A stretch of DNA of 64,000 bases from Ferruginibacter sp. (GTDB lineage Bacteria > Bacteroidota > Bacteroidia > Chitinophagales > Chitinophagaceae), in contig JAHBTN010000003.1 in NCBI GenBank assembly GCA_019638575.1, forward strand, positions 155,254 to 219,253. The letters run 5' to 3'. The notes beneath the pieces are model-generated. The model was given only the letters and a program-made list of their open reading frames with translations, ran no database searches and was not told where the DNA came from. Positions 1 through 8,602 of the stretch are shown piece by piece (positions within the stretch are counted from its first letter, which is position 1; every line of letters begins with the position of its first letter). Both the position numbers and the translations under genes were made by a program.

Positions 1-819
1 AAAATACGGTCTTAATGCAGCTTCGCTTTTTTCCTTCATACCAAAAATGGTATATACTTTACTAAAACTTGCGTACAAGGCCGGTAAAACCATCTGAATG
101 GGGCCAGCCTTGGGGTTGCCTTCAAAATATTGGATAATCTTAATTGCTTTGGCCAAATCTTTTTTGGCTATGGCAGCCTGCAGTTCAAAAACATTGTATT
201 CTTTGCTGATACCGATAAATTTTTCTATCTCATCTTCTGTAATATCTTTTTTGCCTTTTAGGTTCAATGCCAGTTTATCAATTTCATTCACAATGCGGTT
301 AAGGTCGTTGCCTATGTGTTCGTCTAAAAGGCTGATGGCTTTTGCATTTATCTTATAACCCTGGCTGCGTACATATTCACCAATCCATTCCTGCAACTTA
401 TAATCCTTTATTTTTTCAGAAGTAAAAATCTCGGCAGATTTTTTTAGCAGCTTATATAACCTACTTCGTTTATCAAGTGTTTTTGTTTTATAGGCTACTA
501 CAAATATGGTTGATGACAATGGATTTTCTATATAACTTTCCAGCTTGTCGATGTCTTTCATCTGTTGGGCCTCCTTTAATAAAACTACTTGCCGTTCGGC
601 AAACATTGGGTATCGTTTACATGCATTCAGCACTGTGGCCCATTCAGCATCTTTGCCATAAAACACCGTTAAATTAAACCCGGCTTCAGCTTCATCCAAT
701 ATCTTATGCTCGGCATAATCCATTACCAAATTAATATAATAATCCTCTTCGCCTTCCAGCCAGTAAACATTTTTAAAGTTCTTTTTATTCCAGTCTCCAA
801 TGATTTTTTCTGCACTCAT
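1..819 (-). CDS. holA: DNA polymerase III subunit delta (partial, C-terminus beyond window)
   Basis: Clamp-loader delta subunit, which opens the sliding clamp in the replicative polymerase complex. The reading frame begins at an ATG at 819 and stays open for 273 codons to the window edge, so the C-terminal domain is missing. The N-terminal half has the delta pattern: an opening KIIGDWNKKNFKNVYWLEG stretch, then a segment around residues 95-130 typical of the Rossmann-like/AAA+ fold without a P-loop, then a helical lid-like region containing NDLNRIVNEIDKLAL. The family normally has about 330-345 residues, so roughly 70 residues are lost at the edge. The neighbour at 1049 is divergently transcribed. 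Assignment rests on recognition of the translated sequence. Confidence 0.85.
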   Translation of the reverse strand, partial: MSAEKIIGDWNKKNFKNVYWLEGEEDYYINLVMDYAEHKILDEAEAGFNLTVFYGKDAEWATVLNACKRYPMFAERQVVLLKEAQQMKDIDKLESYIENPLSSTIFVVAYKTKTLDKRSRLYKLLKKSAEIFTSEKIKDYKLQEWIGEYVRSQGYKINAKAISLLDEHIGNDLNRIVNEIDKLALNLKGKKDITEDEIEKFIGISKEYNVFELQAAIAKKDLAKAIKIIQYFEGNPKAGPIQMVLPALYASFSKVYTIFGMKEKSEAALRPYF

Positions 820-925
820 ATATTCAAAGATAGAAGTTACTATACGGTAGCCATATAGTTATGGCCAATTATTTTTTAACACAGCAATAACGGCCTTTTT
901 ACTTCGTTTTTAAATGAAGAAAAGT

Positions 926-933
926 TAACTTTG
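926..933 (+). promoter_or_regulatory. Candidate -7 promoter element for the 1049 gene
   Basis: TAACTTTG at 926-933 matches the Bacteroidota -7 consensus TAnnTTTG. TTCG at 903-906 lies exactly 19 bp upstream, a one-mismatch match to the -33 TTTG. A start near 940 would give a leader of about 110 nt. Seen by eye; no transcription data. Confidence 0.45.
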
Positions 934-1048
934 CTACAGTTTTGTATTTCAAAAATATTGTTAGGATTATTTAGTTAGTCACAATAAAAAAGGCAAAGAT
1001 AAATGTTCTTTTCATCACCCATAAACCTGATAACCAGAAACCAAAATA

Positions 1049-2053
1049 ATGAGTTACGAAAATTTTCCAGGAAAGGAATTACATCCTGAACCTGCATCAA
1101 TGCAACAACCCGGTAAATGGCGTAATTATTTAACTGCCGGTTTAATTATTGCTTTGCTGGGCACCTGGGCTTATATCATTTGGGATAAAAGCAAGGCCAG
1201 GGAAATTATCCAGAAAAAGGATATAGTTATTGGCACTACTTCGGCACAGCGAGACCAGTTACAAAAAGAACTGGAAGATGCCACTATGCGTTACGATATG
1301 ATTAAAACCAGCAATGCCAACATGCTGCATAGCAAAGACAGCACTATTGCCAGGCGTGACCGTGAAATAGCAGAAAAGAAAGAAAGGATTCAGCTATTGC
1401 TGTCAAAAGTTGATGCCACACAGGAAGAACTGGCACAGGCCAAAGGGTTGATAACATCTTTAAACGCTGATATCAATGGTTATAAGAACAGGGTTGAAAA
1501 ACTGGAAGCGGAAAAAGTAGCTTTAACAAAAGAAAAAAATATTGTAATACAAGAACGCAACAAAGTACTTAAAGATTTAGACTCGGCCAATAATGTAATT
1601 GCACAAAAAGAAAATGTAATTGATGTAGCTTCAACTTTAAGCGCTTCTAATTTCTCAATACAAGGTATCAATGAAAAAAGTAACGGAAAAGAAAAAGAAA
1701 CCAACGTTGCCAAAAGAGTAGATAAACTGCGTATTTCATTTGACCTGGATGAAAACAGGGTAGCCCAATCGGGGATAAAAGATATTTATGTATGCATTAC
1801 AGCGCCCGATGGCAAAGAACTTACTGAAGAAAAGTTGGGATCAGGACAATTCAACACCAGGGATGGTGAAATAAAAAACTATACACAAAAAATTGATGTA
1901 AATTATATACAAGGCAAACGTCAAACCTTAAGTATCGACTGGAAACAAAACACTAATTTTTCTATAGGCGATTATAAAATAGAAGTTTATAACAACGGGT
2001 TTAAAATTGGCGAAGGCGTACGCAGCCTTAAAAAAGGAGGATTATTCAGTTAA
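1049..2053 (+). CDS. Membrane-anchored coiled-coil protein of unknown function
   Basis: No confident family. The 334-residue product has a short cytoplasmic-looking N-terminus, a single transmembrane segment at about residues 27-46 (NYLTAGLIIALLGTWAYII), then a long charged coiled coil at about 50-215, rich in K, E, Q and heptad-spaced L/I. The C-terminal 110 residues are non-coiled and look like a beta domain (contains YVCITAPDGKELTEE). This arrangement of membrane tether, rod and globular tip is seen in envelope scaffolds and division-related proteins of Bacteroidota, but no function can be assigned from sequence. It stands alone, has a good candidate promoter at 926-933, and ends in a clear terminator hairpin. 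Confidence 0.8.
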   Translation: MSYENFPGKELHPEPASMQQPGKWRNYLTAGLIIALLGTWAYIIWDKSKAREIIQKKDIVIGTTSAQRDQLQKELEDATMRYDMIKTSNANMLHSKDSTIARRDREIAEKKERIQLLLSKVDATQEELAQAKGLITSLNADINGYKNRVEKLEAEKVALTKEKNIVIQERNKVLKDLDSANNVIAQKENVIDVASTLSASNFSIQGINEKSNGKEKETNVAKRVDKLRISFDLDENRVAQSGIKDIYVCITAPDGKELTEEKLGSGQFNTRDGEIKNYTQKIDVNYIQGKRQTLSIDWKQNTNFSIGDYKIEVYNNGFKIGEGVRSLKKGGLFS

Positions 2054-2073
2054 TTTTTATCATTGGTTTATAA

Positions 2074-2105
2074 AAAAACACCTGCAAGTTTGCAGGTGTT
2101 TTTGT
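2074..2105 (+). terminator. Intrinsic terminator after the coiled-coil gene
   Basis: Arms AAAACACCTGC and GCAGGTGTTTT flank a six-base loop, and a T-run follows. The AT-rich flanks make it potentially bidirectional, also serving the convergent L,D-transpeptidase gene at 2133. Confidence 0.85.
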
Positions 2106-2132
2106 TTCATTTTAAAATATTTATTTAAAAGT

Positions 2133-2900
2133 TCAGGCGTTTATGACGCCTGATTTTTTTAAGTAGAACTTATCAGGACTGTAAATAAAAAGACAGGTTC
2201 CGTTTTTAATAGTATTAATGATTGGCTTATATAATTTTACAGGTAAAGCCGGGCAGCCCCAACTGCGGCCAATATATCCCTGCATCCTGATAAAATTTTC
2301 ATCAACATAATCGGCACCATGTATAACTATACCCCTGCGCTTTGCATTATCATTAATTCCTTTTTCTAATCCCTGTAGCCTTAATGAATAGCCATGCCCT
2401 CCCATATACGTTTCAAGAGTTTGATAAAAACCAAGGCTGCTTTTATAACTCTCGGGACTGTTTGAAAACTTATTAGCCTTAAGCTTTCCCGAATTTATCC
2501 CATGCGCCACATATGTATTAAACAATACTTCTTTCTTATTAAGATTTATTACAAACAGCCTTTTTTGGGTTGATGGCAAACTAAAATCAACAATTGTAAT
2601 GATATCATCATTTTTTAACCTGCCTTCATTAAGCAGTTTATAAAACCCTTTAATAGCATAATTAAAAGCATTCTGCGACAATCCTTTTACCGAAAGTTGC
2701 ATACTATCGTATAATGCCGAAGAAAAAATTTCAAGATTTGTATTAGCATTATTGCCCGATACTGATACAGAAGTTACAGGTTCATCAATTGATTTAGTAT
2801 TATCAAAAATGGTAGTTGCAAAAACCAAAGGGAGATTAAGAATACAAGAAAATACAATAACAAAAATTATAGTAACCTTCTTAAGAACGGCGTTTTTCAT
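2133..2900 (-). CDS. Murein L,D-transpeptidase catalytic domain (YkuD_2-type) protein
   Basis: Predicted periplasmic peptidoglycan cross-linking or remodelling enzyme. The first ~28 residues form a signal peptide (hydrophobic VTIIFVIVFSCILNLPLVFA). The catalytic signature lies in the C-terminal part: HGADYV with His about 194, then GRSWGCPALP with the nucleophile Cys about 216, the pattern of the Bacteroidota-type L,D-transpeptidase family. At 255 residues it has the usual length. It converges on the coiled-coil gene and is followed upstream by small secreted proteins; no operon partner is obvious. Family assignment is firm, substrate specificity is not. Confidence 0.85.
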   Translation of the reverse strand: MKNAVLKKVTIIFVIVFSCILNLPLVFATTIFDNTKSIDEPVTSVSVSGNNANTNLEIFSSALYDSMQLSVKGLSQNAFNYAIKGFYKLLNEGRLKNDDIITIVDFSLPSTQKRLFVINLNKKEVLFNTYVAHGINSGKLKANKFSNSPESYKSSLGFYQTLETYMGGHGYSLRLQGLEKGINDNAKRRGIVIHGADYVDENFIRMQGYIGRSWGCPALPVKLYKPIINTIKNGTCLFIYSPDKFYLKKSGVINA

Positions 2901-3072
2901 AAATGATATTTAAAATACCCGGTACGGATTAAAATATAAAAGCATTAGCTATTTATAATAATACATAACGGGGCAAAACAGGATTTAGTATGTTTTTAAA
3001 CGGATGGCAAAATTCGCAACTTAAACCCAATAATAATGTTAAAATTATAAGATAGATATTTGGATGTGAGTA

Positions 3073-3378
3073 TTATTGCTTAACAGGGCTTTTAAAGTCT
3101 TCATCATCAAACATAGATTTATGAAAGAGATAATATTTACCATCCCTGTTATTACGCCAATAGCGATGCCCCTGCAAATCATAATAATAACGGCCATCTA
3201 CACTTCGTTTAGCAACATTATCATTAACTATAATAACTTTTGGTATTGTAGTTACTACCTTACGTTTTTTAACCATCGCATTCTCGGTGGTTTTAGCTGT
3301 TGACGTTGGTTGAGTCTTTTTACTGCAACTACTGAAAAAAACTATAAATAATAATATGATGGCATATAACCTTTTCAT
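3073..3378 (-). CDS. Small lipoprotein of unknown function
   Basis: The 101-residue product has a lipoprotein signal peptide ending in FFSSC with the lipidated Cys at 18. The mature part is basic and low complexity, then carries an aromatic-rich tail (DGRYYYDLQGHRYWRNN) with a repeated D/N-G-K/R-YY pattern that could be a small beta hairpin. No family recognised. The start ATG at 3378 is the only one that keeps the signal peptide. The spacing of about 100 nt to the next minus-strand gene suggests its own promoter. Confidence 0.7.
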   Translation of the reverse strand: MKRLYAIILLFIVFFSSCSKKTQPTSTAKTTENAMVKKRKVVTTIPKVIIVNDNVAKRSVDGRYYYDLQGHRYWRNNRDGKYYLFHKSMFDDEDFKSPVKQ

Positions 3379-3480
3379 AGGCTTTTTAGTGATAGTAACA
3401 ACAATGCTGCCACGATTTTGGATAATGCCACTTACTTGTGATTTTTTATAATTGATAAAAATTTATATAAACAAACTTAC

Positions 3481-3678
3481 TTAGCCCATAAGTTGTTTAG
3501 CGGCATCTTTATCCTTTTCAAATATTTTAATTTCATAGCCACTAACAGGATCAAGCCCGATAGTATTTTCATCATTCATAAATGCCGGGATTCCTGCTTC
3601 AATCAATTTATCCCTTAAAATTGTGGCTTCCATCAACTCTGATAATGTTACCAGTGTAATTGTCTTTTCCTGGTTCAT
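3481..3678 (-). CDS. DUF2007-type putative signal-transducing small protein
   Basis: A 65-residue protein with the compact beta-alpha-beta pattern of DUF2007 (PII-like fold): ITLVTLSELMEATILRDKL, a central Gly/Pro hinge (IEAGIPAFM), and a final YEIKIFEKDKDAAKQLMG in which the strand is followed by a helix. The family has no established biochemical role. It begins 27 nt after the stop of the FMN reductase gene at 3706 on the same strand, so the two probably form a small operon. Confidence 0.75.
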   Translation of the reverse strand: MNQEKTITLVTLSELMEATILRDKLIEAGIPAFMNDENTIGLDPVSGYEIKIFEKDKDAAKQLMG

Positions 3679-3705
3679 GATTTATTTTTTTATGTTGAAC
3701 AATTA

Positions 3706-4284
3706 TTATTCTTTCATCTTTTTTATCGCCGTTACTGCCCACATCAGTTCAGCAATAAAATTCTCCGCTCTTTTTTCGGTTTCCATATCTGCCGGCACCC
3801 CGTTTTCAGAAAATGCCGTATCCACTTTTGGTACAGGAAACATAGCAGGCACCATCCAGGCGCCAATCTTCCAAAGAGAAAACAGTAAGGATGTTATTAC
3901 CTGTGTACCGCCAAAAATACCGTCAGATACCATCGATATGGCAACAGGCTTACGTTTCCATTCATCATACAAAAGGTCGGTTACATTTTTTAGGCTGGCA
4001 GGATAACCGCCATTATATTCAGGTGTTACAATAATCACTGCATCAGACAACTTTACCTGTTGAGCAAATTGTATAACGTTTTCAGCAGGATTTTTTTGAT
4101 AACGAAGCCGTTCTTCAAAAATGGGGAACTTATATTGCCACAGGTCGAGAATTTCAACATCAGCAATTTTGTTATCAATCAAGAACTTTTTAAAAAACAA
4201 AGCCACCCTGTGGCTTTTACGTCCTGTTCTCACACTTGCCGATATAATAACAACTTGTGGTAAAATATTTTCAATTGCAGGCAT
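3706..4284 (-). CDS. NADPH-dependent FMN reductase family protein
   Basis: Flavodoxin-fold oxidoreductase of the NADPH-dependent FMN reductase family. The N-terminal loop VVIISASVRTGRKSHRVAL (about residues 11-29) has the S-x-R-x-x-R/S phosphate-binding pattern. The TPEYNGGYPASLKN segment (about residue 90) is the flavin-contacting signature. Length 192 residues is normal. Likely substrates are quinones, azo compounds or free FMN, but this cannot be decided from sequence. A distant paralogue lies at 16274-16834. DUF2007 follows 27 nt downstream. Confidence 0.85.
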   Translation of the reverse strand: MPAIENILPQVVIISASVRTGRKSHRVALFFKKFLIDNKIADVEILDLWQYKFPIFEERLRYQKNPAENVIQFAQQVKLSDAVIIVTPEYNGGYPASLKNVTDLLYDEWKRKPVAISMVSDGIFGGTQVITSLLFSLWKIGAWMVPAMFPVPKVDTAFSENGVPADMETEKRAENFIAELMWAVTAIKKMKE

Positions 4285-4390
4285 TGCACTATAAAGTTAA
4301 TGAAAAAGCTGCCTTTATAAACATTACCGTTTGTAAAAAAAGTAGAAAAGTAATTCTATAAAAAAATTAACTTTAGTGAAAACAACTGCC

Positions 4391-5980
4391 ATGAGAACCT
4401 TTTCATTCTTATTCTTTATATTTTTTTCAATTGCTTTACAAGCACAGGATTTAAAATCGGGAGGCGTACTTAAACCAGAACAGGCCATAATGGATATACG
4501 GCATTATACCATTGCGCTTGATGTGGATCCCAAAACAGAAAGCATAAACGGTTTTACAGAAATTACCCTTAACCTGCTGCAGCCTTCTGCAGGTTTGCTT
4601 TTCGATTTCTGGTATGGGCTTACCATCAGCAATATTTGGGTGAACGGGAAAAGAAAAAATTTTACTCATACAACTGATGATCTTGTAAAAATAGATTTAC
4701 AGGAACAGGTGCAAGGAAAACAAATAGTTAAGATTGCTTATGGAGGAAAGCCTGCTGTTGCAATAAGGCCGCCATGGACAGGAGGTTTTCAATGGTCGAA
4801 AGACAGTAATGGTAACCCCTGGATTGCAATCACCTGCCAGGGCGAAGGAGCCAAAATTTATTTCCCCTGTAAAGATCATCCAAGCGATGAACCCAACGAA
4901 GGTGCAGATATGATTATAACAGTACCAAAAGGCCTTGTGGTGGCTGCGCCGGGTTTATTACAAAAAGTTACCAACAGGAAAAACAAATCAACCTATCACT
5001 GGAAAACCAATTATTCCATCAGTAATTATTGCCTTGTATTTAATGTGGCAAAGTATAAAGTGGTAAGCAGGATATATACAACAGTGAATGGAAATAAAGT
5101 GCCGATGGAATATTATGTATTGGAAGAAAATGTTGACAAAGCAGAAAAACTGCTTGATCTTTTTGAACAATCCTGCCACATTCATGAAAAATATTTTGGT
5201 GAGTATCCCTGGGTGAAAGAACGCATAGCTGCATCGGAAACACCACACCTGGGCATGGAACATCAAACCAATATTGCTTATGGCAATAATTATCATTATC
5301 AAAAATTGGGCGATAAGGATTTTGACTGGTTATTGCATCATGAATTTGGACATGAATGGTGGGCCAATAAAGTTACCAACCGAGATTGGGCGCACATGTG
5401 GATACAGGAAGGCATTTGTGTATTTGGAGATGCAATGGCCACCCGTGAACTGGCTGGTGAAGCGGCATATATAAAAAGGATGCAACAAACTGCCAGGAAC
5501 ATACAAAACAAATACCCTGTTGTAAGAGGCGAACAGGTGGACTCTGACAGCGCTTACCAAACTGATATTTATGGCAAAGGCGCTTTCTTTATGCATACAT
5601 TACGTTTTGTAATGGGCGATGAAATATTTTTTCCTACATTAAAGAAATTGGCAACTGCGCCTGAATATACTTATGATAACACAGTAGTAACCGCCGATGT
5701 TGAAAAACTTTTCAGTGCCGCCTATGGTAAAAGCCTGCAGCAGTTGTTCAGGCTTTATTTATATACAACAGATAAGCTAATAATTAATGTGAAGCAGACT
5801 GATGATGATGAATACAAAATTAAAATTGTAAATATTGATATGCCTTTACCGGTGGATATTGTAATAAATACAGGATTAAAAAGGATGATGATAGATAAAA
5901 ATGGCGTAACTGTTAAAAGTGATACCTATCCGCAAGTAGACCCATCGGTATATTATTTTAAGAAAGTGATTTTGGATTAG
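4391..5980 (+). CDS. Secreted M1 family metallopeptidase (aminopeptidase)
   Basis: Zinc aminopeptidase exported by a signal peptide (MRTFSFLFFIFFSIALQAQ). The zinc site is complete: HEFGH at about residues 317-321 with the third ligand Glu about 340 in WIQEG, the M1 HExxH-(18)-E spacing. The substrate-binding GAMEN motif appears as GMEHQ, a common variant in bacterial M1 enzymes. A catalytic Tyr is plausible in the later YGKGAFF region. The product is 529 residues, short for M1 because it lacks the large C-terminal helical domain. A GTG at 4376 would add five residues; the ATG at 4391 is preferred because it starts directly at the signal peptide. It stands alone. Confidence 0.88.
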   Translation: MRTFSFLFFIFFSIALQAQDLKSGGVLKPEQAIMDIRHYTIALDVDPKTESINGFTEITLNLLQPSAGLLFDFWYGLTISNIWVNGKRKNFTHTTDDLVKIDLQEQVQGKQIVKIAYGGKPAVAIRPPWTGGFQWSKDSNGNPWIAITCQGEGAKIYFPCKDHPSDEPNEGADMIITVPKGLVVAAPGLLQKVTNRKNKSTYHWKTNYSISNYCLVFNVAKYKVVSRIYTTVNGNKVPMEYYVLEENVDKAEKLLDLFEQSCHIHEKYFGEYPWVKERIAASETPHLGMEHQTNIAYGNNYHYQKLGDKDFDWLLHHEFGHEWWANKVTNRDWAHMWIQEGICVFGDAMATRELAGEAAYIKRMQQTARNIQNKYPVVRGEQVDSDSAYQTDIYGKGAFFMHTLRFVMGDEIFFPTLKKLATAPEYTYDNTVVTADVEKLFSAAYGKSLQQLFRLYLYTTDKLIINVKQTDDDEYKIKIVNIDMPLPVDIVINTGLKRMMIDKNGVTVKSDTYPQVDPSVYYFKKVILD

Positions 5981-6001
5981 CTACTGTTCGGGCTTTGAAA
6001 A

Positions 6002-6511
6002 TTATTTCAAAACGGTAACATAGTTTTCGCCATTGGTTTTATTCAAATATTGCATCAGGCTGCTTTCACGGTAACTTTCAGTTTTTTTCATGCTTACATG
6101 CCCGGTGAGACCAACATAAGATTTTGAACTGTTAGTTACAAAAATACCATCCAGCATGGTTTCGTTTTGCTGTGGCAACAGGTTCAATACATTTAACTGT
6201 ATCACATTTTTTGCCGGCGATTGCGGATAATTGTTTTCGAGCAAGGCTCCATCCTGCATAACAATCTTACCATCTTTTGCAATCCTTATGTTCAGCTTTT
6301 TAATGCCGTAATAAGTTTTATTGTTTACTACAAACCATGTTTGCGAATAACCCGAAAATTTATTCCGGGTTTTATTGATGAAGATTTCGTATTTAAGTGT
6401 TTCCTGTGTTGAATCGTTTTTGATGGTGCCCGTCCAAAGGCCGGTGATGTCCTGGCAAAATACAGTTAAGGGAAAACATGCTATAATAATAGCAACTAAG
6501 ATCGTTCTCAT
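6002..6511 (-). CDS. Secreted protein of unknown function
   Basis: With the ATG at 6511, the product begins with a clean signal peptide (MRTILVAIIIACFPLTVFCQ); an upstream ATG at 6535 would add eight residues ahead of it. The mature part is about 150 residues, starting with DITGLWTGTIKNDS, a W-x-G-x-I opening common in lipocalin-like or small beta-barrel secreted proteins of Bacteroidota. No catalytic motif is visible. It converges on the M1 peptidase gene with 21 nt between stops. Confidence 0.7.
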   Translation of the reverse strand: MRTILVAIIIACFPLTVFCQDITGLWTGTIKNDSTQETLKYEIFINKTRNKFSGYSQTWFVVNNKTYYGIKKLNIRIAKDGKIVMQDGALLENNYPQSPAKNVIQLNVLNLLPQQNETMLDGIFVTNSSKSYVGLTGHVSMKKTESYRESSLMQYLNKTNGENYVTVLK

Positions 6512-6727
6512 AAGGAGGGTTTTATTAGGGTACAACCAATAACGCTATAATTGACATAATATTTTAAACCCTTTTATATTTTTTGGTGATTGCCGGTTTA
6601 TGGTTTTTAATAACACAAGTTGAAGAGAAAAATAAATCGGTAGTTTTTGAATTAAAATGCCAACCAAGAGCAAAAGAAACACTTAGCCATGATGGCTGAA
6701 AGCTATATCTGGAAGTAGTATCTTAAG

Positions 6728-7261
6728 TTAATTATCGGGTTTAAAACCTATTCTTTTCCTTGGTGCAGTTGGCGGATGTAACAATTGTTTCAGGGCTTCA
6801 AAAATCATTTGTATGTTTTCATCATGACTGCTTACTTTATTTTCAAGTTGCTCTAATTTTAATAAGATATCCTTTTGGGTAAGTAACATTTCCCTGAGTT
6901 TTACAAAAATTTCTATCAAGCGTAAACTAACTTCTATTGCCCTGTTACTTTTTAATACATTTGCCAACATCAATACTCCGTGTTCTGTGAATGCATAAGG
7001 CAATGCACCGCCTAAATGTTGCGTGGAAGGTATCGCATTTTGCGATACCATAGTCTCGACTTCTTTGGTTGTTAACCTGAACATGAAATGAGTGGGGAAT
7101 CGGTTTAAATTTCTTTTCACCTGTTCCCTTAAACGTATGGCTTTAACTCCATACAATACGGCAAGGTCCCTGTCCAACATCACTTTCTGCTTACGTATGT
7201 AATATATTTTACTGATTACTGACTCTTCAATAACTGTTATTGATTTTGCAGATTTAGCCAT
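6728..7261 (-). CDS. ORF6N domain-containing protein
   Basis: The N-terminal ~90 residues match the ORF6N (KilA-N-related) DNA-binding domain: VISKIYYIRKQKVMLDRDLA, LYGVKAIRLREQVKRN, FPTHFMFRLT and PYAFTEHGVLMLANVL are the diagnostic blocks. The C-terminal half is a coiled coil (LLKLEQLENKVSSHDE). Such proteins occur in phages and also singly in many Bacteroidota chromosomes, where their role is unknown. It lies 160 bp from tRNA-Leu on the same strand with no other phage gene nearby. Confidence 0.88.
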   Translation of the reverse strand: MAKSAKSITVIEESVISKIYYIRKQKVMLDRDLAVLYGVKAIRLREQVKRNLNRFPTHFMFRLTTKEVETMVSQNAIPSTQHLGGALPYAFTEHGVLMLANVLKSNRAIEVSLRLIEIFVKLREMLLTQKDILLKLEQLENKVSSHDENIQMIFEALKQLLHPPTAPRKRIGFKPDN

Positions 7262-7387
7262 AATCTAATTTTAAGATTGTACAAAACTTAATTTATCCAA
7301 ACGTATGTTATTTTTTATGAATGATTATTAAATCACCTGTACTTTTTTACAATCCAAAAAAAAGAACTAAGGTGCAGGCAAAAAAAT

Positions 7388-7409
7388 ACCCGGTAAAAAA
7401 CTTACCGGG
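7388..7409 (-). terminator. Terminator downstream of tRNA-Leu
   Basis: Arms CCCGGTA and TACCGGG (7389-7395 and 7403-7409) with an 7-base loop. On the minus strand the hairpin is followed by a T-rich run, placed 12 bp past the tRNA CCA end. Confidence 0.8.
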
Positions 7410-7420
7410 AGTTAATTTTT

Positions 7421-7507
7421 TGGTGCCCAGAACAGGATTCGAACCTGCACATTCTTGCGAACGCTGCCACCTGAAGACAGTGCGTCTACCAATTTCGCCA
7501 TCTGGGC
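7421..7507 (-). tRNA. tRNA-Leu (anticodon CAG)
   Basis: Minus-strand gene of 87 nt with encoded CCA. Acceptor arms GCCCAGA and TCTGGGC pair fully, followed by discriminator A and CCA. The D-arm (GCGAAATTGGTAGACGC), anticodon arm (CTGTC, loop TTCAGGT, GGCAG), a long class II variable arm and the T-loop GTTCGAATC are all present. Anticodon CAG reads CUG. Confidence 0.95.
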
Positions 7508-7564
7508 AAATGCCAAATACAAATCAGGAACGCAAATGTAAAATCAAAAATGTTTTAAAAAAAA

Positions 7565-8479
7565 CTAAATATCACGGTTGCGCCAGCCGGTAAGTAAAAC
7601 ACCAGCTATCACCAAAAAAGTACCGCCAATTTGTGTTGCAGTTAAAGGTTCGCCCAGTATAAAATGCGCTTGCAAGATGGTTGATACCGGGCCAATACTG
7701 CTTATGATGGCAACATTATTGGAACCTATTTTTTTTAAACCGTTTGAGATAAGGAAAGTTGGTATTACGGTGGCGATGATTGCCAGCAAAACACCGTACT
7801 GCAATAATGTGGGTTCAAAATGATGCAGCTTGTTACCGGATAAAAAGTAATGGCTTATAACGCCTACAGATGCGGCCGTCATGGCATAAGCAGTAAATTT
7901 TGTGGCACCCACCATCGGTATCAGCTTACCGCTGCCTACCAGGTAAACCGAAAAAGTTAAAGCACATAAAAAAATAAGAAACGAACCCAGCAAAAAATCG
8001 GGATTGGATGCATCCAGTTTCAGTTCGCCATAAAATGCAATGCCAATACCTATATAAGTAAGTACCAGCGCCAGCATCTGCATCCTGCTTATTTTATGTT
8101 TAAATACTGCAGCATTTAGCAAAACCGCAAATGTGGGATATAAAAAAAGAATCAACCGCTCTAACCCTGCCGAAATAAATTGAAGCCCCATAAAATCGAA
8201 AAGGCTGCTGAGGTAATACCCCGTAAGGCCCATTGCAATTACAATAATCCATTGCCTGTTTGTAAATTTTACGTTAGTATCCCTGCTGCTGTAAAAAAAT
8301 GCAATGGCCAGGTAAAAAGGCAATGCAAAAACCATCCTTAATGCAAGCAATGTTATAGCATCAGTATGAGTGGCTGCAAAGGCAAGTTTTACAAAAATGG
8401 CCTTGGTGCTGAAGAGAATGGCGCCTGCAAAAGTTATCAGGGAACCCGTGATATAAATTTTCCTGGCAGCATCTTTCAT
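7565..8479 (-). CDS. EamA/DMT superfamily transporter
   Basis: Inner-membrane exporter-like protein with two tandem EamA repeats and about ten hydrophobic segments across 304 residues. Typical features are the GYYLSSLFDFMGLQFISAGLE region in repeat one and the C-terminal block SSIGPVSTILQAHFILGEPLT, the usual EamA repeat-two signature. Substrate (amino acid, metabolite or other) cannot be read from sequence. An ATG at 8479 is chosen over an adjacent TTG at 8482. It is separated from dapD by a terminator-like hairpin, so it likely has its own promoter. Confidence 0.88.
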   Translation of the reverse strand: MKDAARKIYITGSLITFAGAILFSTKAIFVKLAFAATHTDAITLLALRMVFALPFYLAIAFFYSSRDTNVKFTNRQWIIVIAMGLTGYYLSSLFDFMGLQFISAGLERLILFLYPTFAVLLNAAVFKHKISRMQMLALVLTYIGIGIAFYGELKLDASNPDFLLGSFLIFLCALTFSVYLVGSGKLIPMVGATKFTAYAMTAASVGVISHYFLSGNKLHHFEPTLLQYGVLLAIIATVIPTFLISNGLKKIGSNNVAIISSIGPVSTILQAHFILGEPLTATQIGGTFLVIAGVLLTGWRNRDI

Positions 8480-8504
8480 CAAACTAAATAATTACAGTAG
8501 ATTA

Positions 8505-8549
8505 ACAAAAAAACTACACTTTTCAATTTACTTTGTTGTAGTTTTTTTT
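8505..8549 (-). terminator. Terminator downstream of dapD
   Basis: An inverted repeat with arms AAAAAACTACA and TGTAGTTTTTT lies between the dapD stop and the EamA gene start. Its A/T tracts supply a U-run in either direction; position fits termination of dapD. Confidence 0.65.
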
Positions 8550-8602
8550 AAAGACTTAAAAAAATTAAAAAATTGAAGTTTTAACTATTTTTGAAATTCT
8601 AT

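Noticed and set aside
7321-7593. 90-codon plus-strand frame
   Set aside because: It runs antisense through the tRNA-Leu gene.
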